Source of the DNA: Ephydatia muelleri
Taxonomy: Eukaryota > Porifera > Demospongiae > Spongillida > Spongillidae
NCBI GenBank assembly: GCA_013339895.1
Contig: JABACO010000014.1
Location: 7,848,892-7,912,891, forward strand
Length of the DNA stretch: 64,000 nucleotides
Direction: 5' to 3'
This document shows positions 54,787-64,000 of this stretch, piece after piece (the stretch's first letter is position 1; each line of letters begins with the position of its first letter). The notes beneath the pieces were generated by a model that saw only the letters and a list, made by a program, of their open reading frames with translations, was not told where the DNA came from and ran no database searches. The position numbers and the translations under genes were made by a program.

Positions 54787-54826
54787 CTCCGGACAGAGAT
54801 AATTTATATATTATCTCTGCTCCGGA
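54787..54826. mobile_element. Micro-hairpin insertion, 26 bp, in a gypsy pol frame
   Basis: 54794-54819 begins CAGAGATAAT and ends ATTATCTCTG with a six-base centre. Exact 7-bp direct repeats CTCCGGA lie on both sides (54787-54793, 54820-54826). It sits in the C-terminal part of the antisense gypsy pol frame and supplies that frame's present stop codon. Confidence 0.75.
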
Positions 54827-56600
54827 CGAGGTTCATTAGCTAACCTGACATTAGGTGGGCACGGTTTCAACCTGTCAAAATGGACGATCTGTGGTCTCCT
54901 TCCCCTAGTACCTTGCAACTTGTAGGTGGCGTCTCCGAGCCTTTCCACCACTTTATAGGGTCCTTTCCAGGGCCTGTGCAGCTTCCGGGATTGTCCAGAT
55001 GGTACAGCTGGAGTATACAGCCAAACAATATCGCCTTCACTATATGGTTCTCCGTGAACCTTTCTGTCATAGATGCTCTTCTGCCGTTTATGCTCTGTTT
55101 CGCATCTGTCTCTAACAAGAGCGTATGCCTCCAAAAGGCCATCTTTCAAATTCTTCACGTACTCCATTACTGCAGTCTCTTTCCCTTGAGTGGTACCGTA
55201 CATCAGATCCACTGGCAACTTGACTTGTCTTCCAAACATAAGGAAGAACGGGCTAAATCCAGTCGATGCGTGGACACTTGAATTGTACGCTAAGCACACC
55301 CGACGAATATTTTGCTCCCAACTGGACGGGTAAGAGTCCACCATAGTGGCCAACATGCCCAAAAGTGTGCGGTTGAAGCGTTCCACAATCCCGTTGCACT
55401 GCGGATGATATGGAGTAGTGTGGGTCTTCTTAATCTCCAGCAGTTTGCACACTTCTTTCACCAGCTCAGATTCGAATTGTCTGCCCTGGTCACTATGTAA
55501 TTGCTCCAGTGGTGAGAACCGACAAAACATTTCGTCCACTAATTTACGGGCCACTGTTGCTGCTTCCTGATTGGGTATTCCGTACGCCTCTGCCCATTTC
55601 GTGAAGTGATCCACTGCTACCAGCACGTATCTGCTCCCAGTCTCTGTCTCAGGTATAGGGGCCCCAATAAATCCACGCAAACCATTTGCAGTGGATACCC
55701 TACCTGTAGCGTTTGCAAACCTGCTCTTCTTTTGGGGGCATGGGTCTTCCTGGAACAGCACACTGCACAACGTGAGCACCACTCACTTACGTCATCTGCA
55801 CAACTTGGCCAATAGAATCTCTCCTTCAGTAGATTCCTCATTTTCTCCTCTCCTAAATGCGCAGACAAAGCCCCTTCATGCAGGCTCCGCAGAATGTCTT
55901 GCCTCAGCTTAGCAGGCACAACGAGCTGCAACTTTCCCTCACCACCGCCTAGTACCCTCCTCCACAACACGCCATCCTTCAGATACAACGATGTATGTTG
56001 CTGCCATAGTAAGCGGCTGTCACGGCTCCATGGTTTGACTTCATCTGCTGACAGCATCAGTTTGGACTCCAGAGCTTCATACACTGGCCGAATAGAACAG
56101 TCATCTAACTGTTGCTGACGTATATCCATTGAGGAGTATAGGAAGTGCAAGGTAATGACGCCACGCTTCCTTCAATGACATCTCCTTTGGGTGTTGTTTC
56201 ATGACTTTCTCTACCGCACTGGCGACAGGGGACACGTGATAGGGCATCTGCATTACCGTGCTTGGTGCCTTGACGGTGTACAACCGAAAAGCTATACTCC
56301 TGTAATTTTTCTAGCCAGCGGGCTAATTGGCCTTCGGGTTCTTTGAAGTTACGCAACCACACTAATGAACTGTGATCGGTCCTAAGGTAAACTCCCTTCC
56401 CAGTAGGTACTGCCGAAAGTGGTGAATAAACTCGACAGCCGCTAGCAACTCCTTTCTGGTTACACAATAACGCTGTTCCGGACGGCTCAGCGTACGACTG
56501 GCATATGCAATCACTACCTCGGACCCAGTGGCATCTTCCTGTGAGAGGACCGCTCCAATGCCAATATCACTGGCATCCTACTGGGTTGGAATGGCAAAGG
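54811..56600 (-). pseudogene. Ty3/gypsy retrotransposon relic: RNase H and integrase
   Basis: Minus strand, right to left: RNase H (DASDIGIGAVLSQED near 56575 and YLRTDHSSLVWLRNF near 56380), linker, integrase H2C2 zinc-binding region (HEGALSAHLGEEKMRNLL, CSRCAVC, about 55900-55750), and integrase core with VAVDHFTKWAEAY (about 55600), HSDQGRQFES (about 55490) and a third acidic residue in NGIVERFNR (about 55390). A C-terminal GPYKVVERLGDATYKL domain follows. Frames change near 56440, 56120 and 55640-55780, and the reverse transcriptase is missing beyond 56600. The last frame ends at a stop created by the micro-hairpin insertion at 54794. Confidence 0.85.
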
Positions 56601-56639
56601 CATCGTCAGAGTTGTGACGTCCACCAGCAATCAAAACTT

Positions 56640-57360
56640 CCAGCAGTATTTATGACTAATGTTCAAAGAGGTCAACTATGGCAACTGTTGGTTGATGATG
56701 TCCTTGAAGTTCCCATATCCGGTCAAGGAAATTGTTATCTGCTGGTACTTCAAGATTACTTCACAAAGTGGGCTGAAGCAATACCTATGCCTGATCGAAC
56801 AGCTGAATGAATTGTACGAGTGCTGGTTGACTGACCAAGGAGAAAACTTTGAGAGCACAATCATGAAGAGAACATGTGAATAATTTGGCATTAAGAACTA
56901 CTGCATACGATCCAGAAGGAGATGGTATGGTTGAATGTTTCAACACAACTCTGTTGCAGCAGTGATAAGCCTATGTTCAAAAGCAGTCAGATTGGACATC
57001 AGCTTCCACTTCTGCCTATCATATACTCACCACACATCAACTCATATGAGCCCATTTGTGCTACAAATGGGAAGAGAAGCTGTGCTACCAATCATGCCAT
57101 TACCTGCAGGAGATAAACAGAATGGTCATGATCCACGAAGAAACTCTAAAAGTCAGATTGGCAGAGCTTAGAGTCCTGGTGGAGTGCCAGGCAGCAAAAA
57201 GGATTTCTGTGAGGTGCCTCAAAAAGCAGATCTTTCACTTTTGGAGAGGCTGCAAGTACCAATAGCTGGTAAACTTGAAGCAAGATGGAAAGGAGGATGG
57301 ACTGGGAAGGAACATCAAGACTGCAAGGGCTCGTGTGGTGCCTTGTAAATAGACTTCAGC
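56640..57360 (+). pseudogene. Second Ty3/gypsy integrase relic, opposite orientation
   Basis: Plus-strand remnants include DVLEVPISGQGNCYLLVLQ and DYFTKWAEAIPMPD (56690-56800), TDQGENFESTIMK (about 56832) and a pattern WKGGWTGKE (about 57288), interrupted by many stops and frame changes. It belongs to a different gypsy lineage from 54811-56600, since its sequence differs throughout the core. The two relics meet near 56600-56640. Confidence 0.7.
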
Positions 57361-57890
57361 AACACCTTGTAAGAGGACTTTGTGAACCACAGAGTGGAGT
57401 GCCGGTTGCTGACTGGGAAGCACTCCACATTAAATACCTTGTTCTCCCACAAGCTGAAGGATGAAGACATTATCCGCAACGTGTTTGGCACCCAGTGGTG
57501 TGATACTGAGCTTGAGGTCAAGCTTAAGGAATGGTGGGACGAATGTAATGTCATGATGTCATTAATTATGTTCTTGGCGGGACAACTGCTTCCATCAGCT
57601 GATGTGAAAGACTGATCTGTTTACCCTGATCTCTTCGGGATGATAGTAATGCAATACCAATGGATGAATCGATTCGGGACATAAATGTTAAAGATAATTT
57701 AAACAGTGATTGTGTGTACTAGTTTCAGTGTGTTGCACAGTGTACTTATAGTACTAGAGTTGAGAGACAATGGTGTACAAATGTGCTTGCAAAACTTGTG
57801 CTGCATTGTGTACTACATGAGCACACCCATCAAAGCTGTGCCCACTAGTACTCACTGATGTACACACATGGATGCCTGTAGGGACACATT
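57361..57890. other. Anonymous segment
   Basis: Holds one frame of 77 codons (57382-57615, containing LKDEDIIRNVFGTQW) of no recognised family. It may be the tail of the retroelement or an unrelated relic. Confidence 0.3.
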
Positions 57891-57891
57891 C

Positions 57892-57944
<53 letters not shown>
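57892..57944 (+). repeat. (C)n(CA)n microsatellite
   Basis: A run of C followed by CA dinucleotides. Confidence 0.9.
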
Positions 57945-57948
<4 letters not shown>

Positions 57949-57951
57949 CAG

Positions 57952-58030
57952 TCTCGTACCCAGACCCAAATTTACGCAGCTGCGGGATGGATTACATCAC
58001 CGCTGCGCAGCCAAATTTGGGTCTGGGTAT
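57952..58030. repeat. Short element with inverted ends (ccagacccaaatt / aatttgggtctgg)
   Basis: Inverted ends of about 20 bp around ggatggattacatcaccgct. The same core with one end is at 47366-47435. Confidence 0.6.
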
Positions 58031-59890
58031 GGGTTTAGACATTTTTATTAATGCCCATCAACTAATAAAGGCTGTGGAAACACGAGGATATCGACAAAAC
58101 CAACGTAAGTACTGAATACGAGGGACGCTACATTGCACATTCGACGCCATTTTGTTTGCTCTTTTTATGTATGCGCGTACACGTTTAGTTCACTATCTCC
58201 AAATATACATATCGGACTTATTAACTTAGCAGCAATGGGGAGTTTGTGCAAAGAATCCACAACCTAGCCGTGGGTGGATGCAGTCATTGCAGTCTGTAGG
58301 TGGGCGTAATCCGATCTGAGCGTATTGCCATTTTCGTCACTCGTAAAGCTGTGCACAACTGAACGTGTATTAATTTATTTTGTACAATCCAGCATTCATG
58401 GCGCTATTCATCACCTACATTAGCATGTCTATGTGTTTACAGTGAGGGCTGTCACATGTTCAACTTTACACAATTTCCACAAAAGAATACATGTACACTA
58501 TTACTGGGCAGCAAAACCAACATGCTACTACATGCATGATGTGCATGTAGAGAAGAAAGCGTGCATGCAAACTTTGAAGAGTTTATGCAAAGTTGATGTA
58601 GTCCCCCATGTTGGATACAGGTTCCTTTGACCTTCCTAATTCTGCACTTGCATTGAACGATTTGTATGGATTGAACAGAGGCTGACAGGTATGCATCAAA
58701 AACACTCTAACGTTACAGTCTCATAGTGGTCAACATTTTGTAGCATGGGTTCACTTTGTTTGGAGTCACTGGTGCTATAGAGTTGCAGGCTGATGGGCAA
58801 CGCTTTCCCTGTCAATTTTCAATAAGAGAAGTTGCCTCTCTAGTGGTAGTCTTAACCATCTCACCCAGTCCACTTTAAATGATATCCCATTGTGCTCATC
58901 GAGTGTTTCAGGATTAGACCCACTGAAGAGTTGGCACATGCTCACTACAGTATCTTGTGCAGTGGCTATAGAATAATCACGATGGTCACTGACAAGGGTT
59001 GCAGTATCACAGTGGGGTAGACGGTAACCACAATTGTGAAAGGCTTACCTTGTCCCGACACTGCTGAAATATCATTGTTGCATCCAGGACATGGTGGAAA
59101 GCTGACAGACCACGACGTCCATTTGGCATTTTGCCATGCCTGCTCTTGCATTCATGTTCTCCTGACTTGACCAATCTTGCAAGGGCTTCGTACCTCTGGG
59201 CTGGGCTGTCTTTTACAAAGCACAGATGAAATAATAATTGACATTTTTCTGAACATTTCTGGTTTTTGCCAGCCACAGTGCCAGGTTGGTCTACCATTCT
59301 GATTATGTTTTTTTAACACTACTGCACATGCAATCCAACCACGTACTAGCCCATTAAAGTTTGCATCATACTTCATCTTTTTTCCAATGACTTAACAGTA
59401 CCTGCATCAAATGGACATCTAATGCAAGCGTCATTTCCAGCTGTAAAGCCGTATAAATGGGTCATATCTCTTAATTGTGGTTAATAAATGGCAATGCATG
59501 TATTCAAACGGAAATTGAGGTTAATGAATACACATACATGTACGTTGTGGCTATAACTACCACCAGTGTAAACACATACTAATACAAGAATTGTTCATTG
59601 TCTGAATAAGGGTGAAATCGCACGGAAAATGTCTGATGTCTGACTTTTATTTCCCCCCCTGATGTCAAAGCAATGATTCCATGGCCAAGCTCTAGGTTGA
59701 AATTTGGATGTTATTTTTGGGGGAAATGTATAGATTGTCACTTATGCAGAGGGGTCTATTACTTCTTGCAACCAAACATGTATTGATAGCCTGCATGTGG
59801 ACCATCGTTCCAAGTGTGTGTTGTTTTTTTTTTGGTGCTGCACATATAGATTAGGTGATAATTATGTTGATGGTTTAGCTAAACCAATCA
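58031..59890. other. Mostly anonymous; unrecognised minus-strand frames
   Basis: Minus-strand frames at 58966-59400 (with KCSEKCQLLFHLCFVKD and RHGKMPNGRRGLSAFHHVL) look more protein-like than random but match no family I know. They could be transposon-derived. The rest is AT-rich. Confidence 0.3.
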
Positions 59891-60545
59891 TTATAGGCAG
59901 TTATTAAGAGTTACCCTCTCTTTGGCTTTCAAAGCCTTTGCCTCTGCCATCCTGCCTTGGATTATTGTAAAGGTTGCTGAACGTTTCTGTGGCAAAGCTG
60001 TAAAAAACAACCAGTTTTCATTCGTATTGAATATCCTATCAGATGCATACCCTTTGTTGCTGACAAGGTCCTCATTTCCTCCATTTGCTAAGAGGTCAAC
60101 ATCAGCAGTTTCGCCAGTCAGTTTTAAGCTTGGATAAATCCAGTAGTGCCGGCACCATCGATCAAACCAAGCATTTGATGCTTTACCCATACATCTTGAT
60201 AGCTGTATGTGTATGGCTTTGTGCAGCGCATGCATGTAAAGTAGAGGCGAATGGGAAGAGCTTTGCAGCAAAATTGAGAGAATTACATGTAAAACCATCT
60301 ATAAACAGTTTCATTCACTTCTTTGCATCTTCCCATCGGCAATGATACCTTTGATCCTACAGAAATAGTTTCTTCCTTAGTAGCCTCTTCTATTTGTTTT
60401 TACCTTTGGCTAATTCAGTGCACTTGACTCTTCGACACTTTGAACTTCTCAGCAAGTGCACTTTCTGATTGGCTTCGTTGCATCATTTGTAAATGTAGAG
60501 CTTTGAATTGGGAAGGGGTATCTTTTTTGTTTGCACAAAAAAACT
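59891..60545 (-). pseudogene. Tigger/pogo-type transposase relic
   Basis: Minus strand: a helix-turn-helix end (ALAEKFKVSKSQVH, about 60430) is followed after breaks by KASNAWFDRW, then LKLTGETADVD and IFNTNENWLFFTALPQK (about 60040-59990), the CENP-B/DDE region of pogo-type transposases in which the first catalytic aspartate normally lies in NADET. Here the site reads NTNEN, so the aspartate is lost. The rest of the DDE domain was not found downstream. This is an inactive fragment. Confidence 0.6.
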
Positions 60546-60841
60546 CTTGCGAGACGAGCTGCGAGGTGCCATGTTTTTTGAATGCATGAGGCTGTTCGAA
60601 TAGCACTGAAAAAATATATTTACACTGTTCTGTAGTTGCAGCATGAGTTCTAATCTTAACAATATCCACACTGTAGTAGCATTCTGTAATCAGATGGGGC
60701 AGATAGAGTAAGTCACTCCCTTACTACTGTCACTTTGTTTATACGATAAGTGCTAAAGTGAAGTATGAAACATACAACACGTGGAGTACCGTATGTAAAA
60801 CACACACATGGCTTTATTGAGAGAAGCTGGATCCAAAATTG

Positions 60842-60843
<2 letters not shown>

Positions 60844-60880
<37 letters not shown>

Positions 60881-60905
60881 TGTGTGTGTATGTATGTGTG
60901 TGTGA
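60844..60905 (+). repeat. (TG)n microsatellite
   Basis: GT dinucleotides with occasional tatg interruptions. Confidence 0.9.
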
Positions 60906-61485
60906 AGCAGTGACAGAATTACTGGTATGAGTAACTTAAGTGATAATGGATTGTTGGAACTGATTATGTAAAATCATCGAACATTAGAGACCAACAAAAT
61001 CTGATCAGCCATGAACCTTGAAAATAAAGAATGGGCACAGGAGGAAGGCTTAGTACAATATGCCCTTATTGCTCAAGCTACATGTATACATACTTTACCA
61101 GAAGAAGCACTTAGTAAGAAATTGGATATAGCTTACTTTCAAAAAGTATGAAAAGTTGTGTGAATGACTGTTACAGTGTGCAAAATAGCGGGTGGACATC
61201 CGTCAATTTCCGACCAAATCATTCATCTGACAGTACAATAGACCTTTTCTTTTAAGGAATGCACGTCAGCATGACATCTAATTAAACATCCGGAGTACAT
61301 CCGCGTTTGAAACCGAGCTATTTGTTTCGTGACATGCATTGATAAGTGTGGCCTCTCATGTGCTCAGATACGAAATGAGTAGAAGACAAGTCATAAGGAA
61401 TATTGTACTTCTGCTTGTGCGTATTTGTAGAATGACATCCACATGCATTGTATGCTGGCAGGAAGGTGTTTGAATTTCTCTGAGA
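60906..61485. other. Intergenic, no feature recognised
   Basis: AT-rich, no motif found. Confidence 0.35.
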
Positions 61486-61487
61486 GT

Positions 61488-61672
61488 AACCCTAGATAAA
61501 TGGCAGAAATGGATAGCATAGCTGAGATTGACTGAAGCCGAACTTTTAATATTCCAACACCATCACTGACAGGAGATGGGAATCTGTAACTTACATAATG
61601 TCAAAGTGCACGAAGTTTGGCTTCAGTCAGTCGCTACCTACATGTATTTCTGTCATTTATCTAAAAAAATAT
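61488..61672. mobile_element. Foldback MITE, ~180 bp, imperfect ends
   Basis: The left end (tagataaatggcagaaatgg, then ttgactgaagccgaactt) is mirrored by the right end (aagtttggcttcagtcagt, then atttctgtcatttatcta). Arms are about 55 bp with several mismatches. Confidence 0.65.
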
Positions 61673-61889
61673 GTCACTTTATGATTGATCGTCCTGAAAT
61701 CAGCACAGCAGAGTCCAAAGAAACTTAGGGAACTGGAAGGTTTTGTTGCAGACCTAAAACAGTGCTTTGAGTTTGATGAAAATGGATTCATTGCCTTACA
61801 ACTGATTCTCAGTGCGTAAGAATCGCTCTGTAGAGAACATTTCAGACTTGTATTTATTACAACTTAACTGCGAAGCCAATTATTGTTGT

Positions 61890-62075
61890 ACACATATAGT
61901 GCGAAATTAGCATTTCCGCGTTGCAGGAAAACCTAGTTTGCAAACAACTGACACTAATATGTCCAGGAAACATATGTTGTCACTACAAAAGTGTTGATGG
62001 TTTAGATAAACAGAGTGGCTTTAGTATAGCACCTGTGGCGCAATATTGCTCCGTTGCCCTTGAAAGAGTTAACAT
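61890..62075 (+). repeat. Repeat R1 fragment
   Basis: Matches 48765-48935 from gttgcaggaaaac to cttgaaagagttaac. Confidence 0.7.
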
Positions 62076-62528
62076 ACGTTAGGGTCAGTTTTTGCTGAAA
62101 ACGATCCCATATTTTGTATATACGAACAATTAGAACAACTACAAATAAATGTGGGAGATGGGGCAATCATTTTTTTTTATGCCATTCCACCTTGAACATT
62201 TAATGCAAGGACATGCAGCTTATTCAGTATGGGTGTACTTGACACTGTTCATGTATTCAAAGCAAATGCAATAGAGCTGAGATGTTTATTGATGTGAAAG
62301 TAATTAAATGCTATCCCTCATTGAATTTCCTACAGAGTACTGTATATGGGGATGATCAGATTTCATTCTGTTGTGATAACCATGCTGAACACAAATGTGA
62401 CATAAAATGTTTATATACGAGAACGAGTTAGTTTATATTTTAAAGTGCAGCATCTATTAAAATTCAATAATAGTATACATGCAGTGTGTTTGCAGTGTGG
62501 AATGAAATTTGTTTGTTTCATTTTGTAG
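62076..62528. other. Sequence 5' of the RING exon
   Basis: AT-rich; ends in attttgtag directly before ATG, an acceptor-like site. No upstream exon identified. Confidence 0.35.
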
Positions 62529-62834
62529 ATGACGGAATCAAAGATATTTGTTCCAAGGCGACATGGACAGATAATTAGTTGTCTTGGGAAGGATGGAAAG
62601 GAACTTGATGAGCGGCTGCGTCAAAAATACAAATGTGTGTTGTGTTTTGAATTTCTCAACATTCCTTATCAGCTTACCTGTGGAGACAGAGTATGTAAAA
62701 AATGTTTGTCTACAAGGTATGCCGATTTTTGTGTGCATCCTATGTTTTGCAAACGCAAAGGACAGTGGCATACGGTGCGCACAGACAATGAGTTGATACT
62801 ATCTACATTGTGTGAGGCATGCTTCAGTGGTTAA
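62529..62834 (+). CDS. RING-finger (TRAF-type) exon, partial gene
   Basis: A frame with YKCVLCFEFLNIPYQLTCGD followed by RVCKKC and FCVHPMFCKRKG has the CX2C ... CGxxxCxxC spacing of a TRAF-family RING, with Asp where the first His/Cys ligand usually stands. The start ATG directly follows an AG acceptor, so it may be exon 2 of a longer gene with a non-coding first exon. The true exon probably ends before the stop at 62834. Another candidate exon lies at about 63423-63475 (LCACGEKIDPANRDE, after cacacag). The rest of the gene runs beyond the window. Confidence 0.5.
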   Translation: MTESKIFVPRRHGQIISCLGKDGKELDERLRQKYKCVLCFEFLNIPYQLTCGDRVCKKCLSTRYADFCVHPMFCKRKGQWHTVRTDNELILSTLCEACFSG

Positions 62835-63589
62835 TTTTTTTAATGGAAATATATCTACATGTAGCTATATCAAAACTGTGGTTCAAAGTACTTTTTTATT
62901 TATTGATTACACTTTCACCACAGGCTGAATATACTTTATCTCTTCATCCAGATGGTATTTTTATGAGACAAAAGCCTCACTGCATGAACTATCTCAGCAA
63001 CCAAACATTCATTACAATCTGGTGGGCTGGATTTTAATTCACAGAGCCATAACCAGACTTTTGAGGGAGGGGGGGGGGGGGGTCAGATATGTGGGAGTGA
63101 GTTTACTTAGAGAGACCCTACTGTTTGCGTCATTGTGACCTTCATTATGGAAGGGGGGTCATTCTACACCACTAACCCCCCCCCCCCCCCCCCCTTGGCT
63201 ATGGCCCTGATTCACGACCTGATTTAAAATTACATGTAGGTCAACTCAATTTAAAGCTGGTCATAGATTCAAATCCAGCCATAACACATACACTGTATCA
63301 TGGCAATGCGCATATATTTGTAGCATTTAACTACACGTGCATGTATTGTATTAGACTGTAGCTTTGTTTTCATGTTCACTTATTCATGCATGTATGGTTA
63401 TTTTACATTTTTCCTTCACACAGCATATTTTTGTGTGCATGTGGAGAGAAGATCGACCCTGCCAACAGAGATGAGGTTTGCACTAATCACTTGCACTTAT
63501 TTTAGACCTTTCTATTGAAAGTATATGCTTTGAATTTTGAATTCATGTTGTTGCTGCGTATGTACATACATATAAGTACATACATACAT
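62835..63589. other. Probable intron with a G/C-run repeat
   Basis: 63040-63215 has agccataaccagac before a G run and, after a C run, ttggctatggccctg. These are inverted G-run ends of a small non-autonomous repeat. No other feature. Confidence 0.35.
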
Positions 63590-64000
63590 ATGGGACAGTT
63601 CTACAAAAATTGCATCATAAAATGTTCTAAAAATGCATCGCCTTTCAATCGCTATAACTTCTGAACAGTTAACGCTATCGGCTTCCTACTTTCAACATGT
63701 CATACTACACCATTTCTCCGTGAAAATATACTTTGATGTCTTGCACAAGCACAGTGCCAATGTTATGAGGTCTGATACCCCATGGGGTTCAAAACCTCCA
63801 TCATTTCAAGTAGGAGAGTTCAAATCACATCAAATTCAGTGTGTAGGTAGAGGGGTCCGGTTGCTATTGAAGTATTCTGTTTGTTAATTTTTACTTTATC
63901 CGTTACAGAGGTACAGCTGTGCAAAGTTAATGCACATTTCCTGCTCCCACCCGCGTTTTGTTCTCCCAATCTACAATAAATTTCGATAACTTCTTTGTTC
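63590..64000 (+). mobile_element. Family B DNA element, right end beyond the window
   Basis: Begins tatgggacagttctacaaaa and follows the order of the 36453 copy: aaaatgcatcgcctttcaat, cgctatcggcttcctacttt, accccatggggttcaaaacc, ggggtccggttgctattga and tatccgttacagaggtacag. Confidence 0.75.

Noticed and set aside
59872-59890. tggtttagctaaacca palindrome
   Set aside because: A perfect short palindrome, but no flanking direct repeat and different end sequence.

Overview
The window is nuclear DNA from an invertebrate animal, most likely a sponge (an inference). The evidence is AT-rich DNA with introns from about 59 nt to several kb, TRAF-type RING/zinc-finger/MATH genes, a 15-residue KADPEKKKASVRDSY-type coding repeat that I recall from sponge gene models, and a dense load of transposons, foldback elements and satellites. 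There are no operons or bacterial signals. A run of exactly 1,000 N (5501-6500) is an assembly gap.

Layout. 1-4765: 3' part of a BEL/Pao retrotransposon with its 3' LTR. 4766-5500: a module (fragment of a TRAF-gene intron/exon, then a polypurine tract, then TG repeats) that recurs at 21427-22192 and, with only the exon fragment and purine tract, on the minus strand at 10380-9390. 7060-9001 and 11610-12627 (minus): two related TRAF-like genes, both frame-broken; the first carries five TRAF zinc fingers and two MATH domains. 12.7-23.4 kb: foldback elements, a Tc1/IS630-type transposase relic, microsatellites and a possible last exon of a C2H2 zinc-finger gene. 23756-26816: a frame-broken Tnp2/Plavaka-type transposase. 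27.2-28.7 kb: a 152-bp satellite that abuts a 45-bp coding minisatellite.

The one host gene that can be followed from start to stop is on the plus strand, 29803-47026: 16 exons with conserved splice phases, encoding an N-terminal SH3 domain, a short proline-rich linker, a dynamin-type GTPase domain and a helical tail, about 779 residues. Its introns hold MITEs, a LINE reverse-transcriptase relic, a gypsy integrase relic and a TTAA-flanked element. One exon carries a one-base frame break.

47-64 kb is mostly repeats: a degenerate copy of the 10.4-kb repeat, a 1.9-kb CA-rich minisatellite, two oppositely oriented Ty3/gypsy relics, a Tigger/pogo relic, a RING-finger exon and a partial DNA element running off the end.

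The most interesting signal is a set of very small hairpin insertions (15-37 bp, ends CA(G/T)AGATA...TATCT(C/A)TG). Three are flanked by exact 7-bp direct repeats, one has a related empty site inside this window, and one interrupts the gypsy pol frame. They look like an undescribed micro-transposon family. Many coding regions here differ from an intact frame by single bases, so residual assembly indels must be separated from true pseudogenization.
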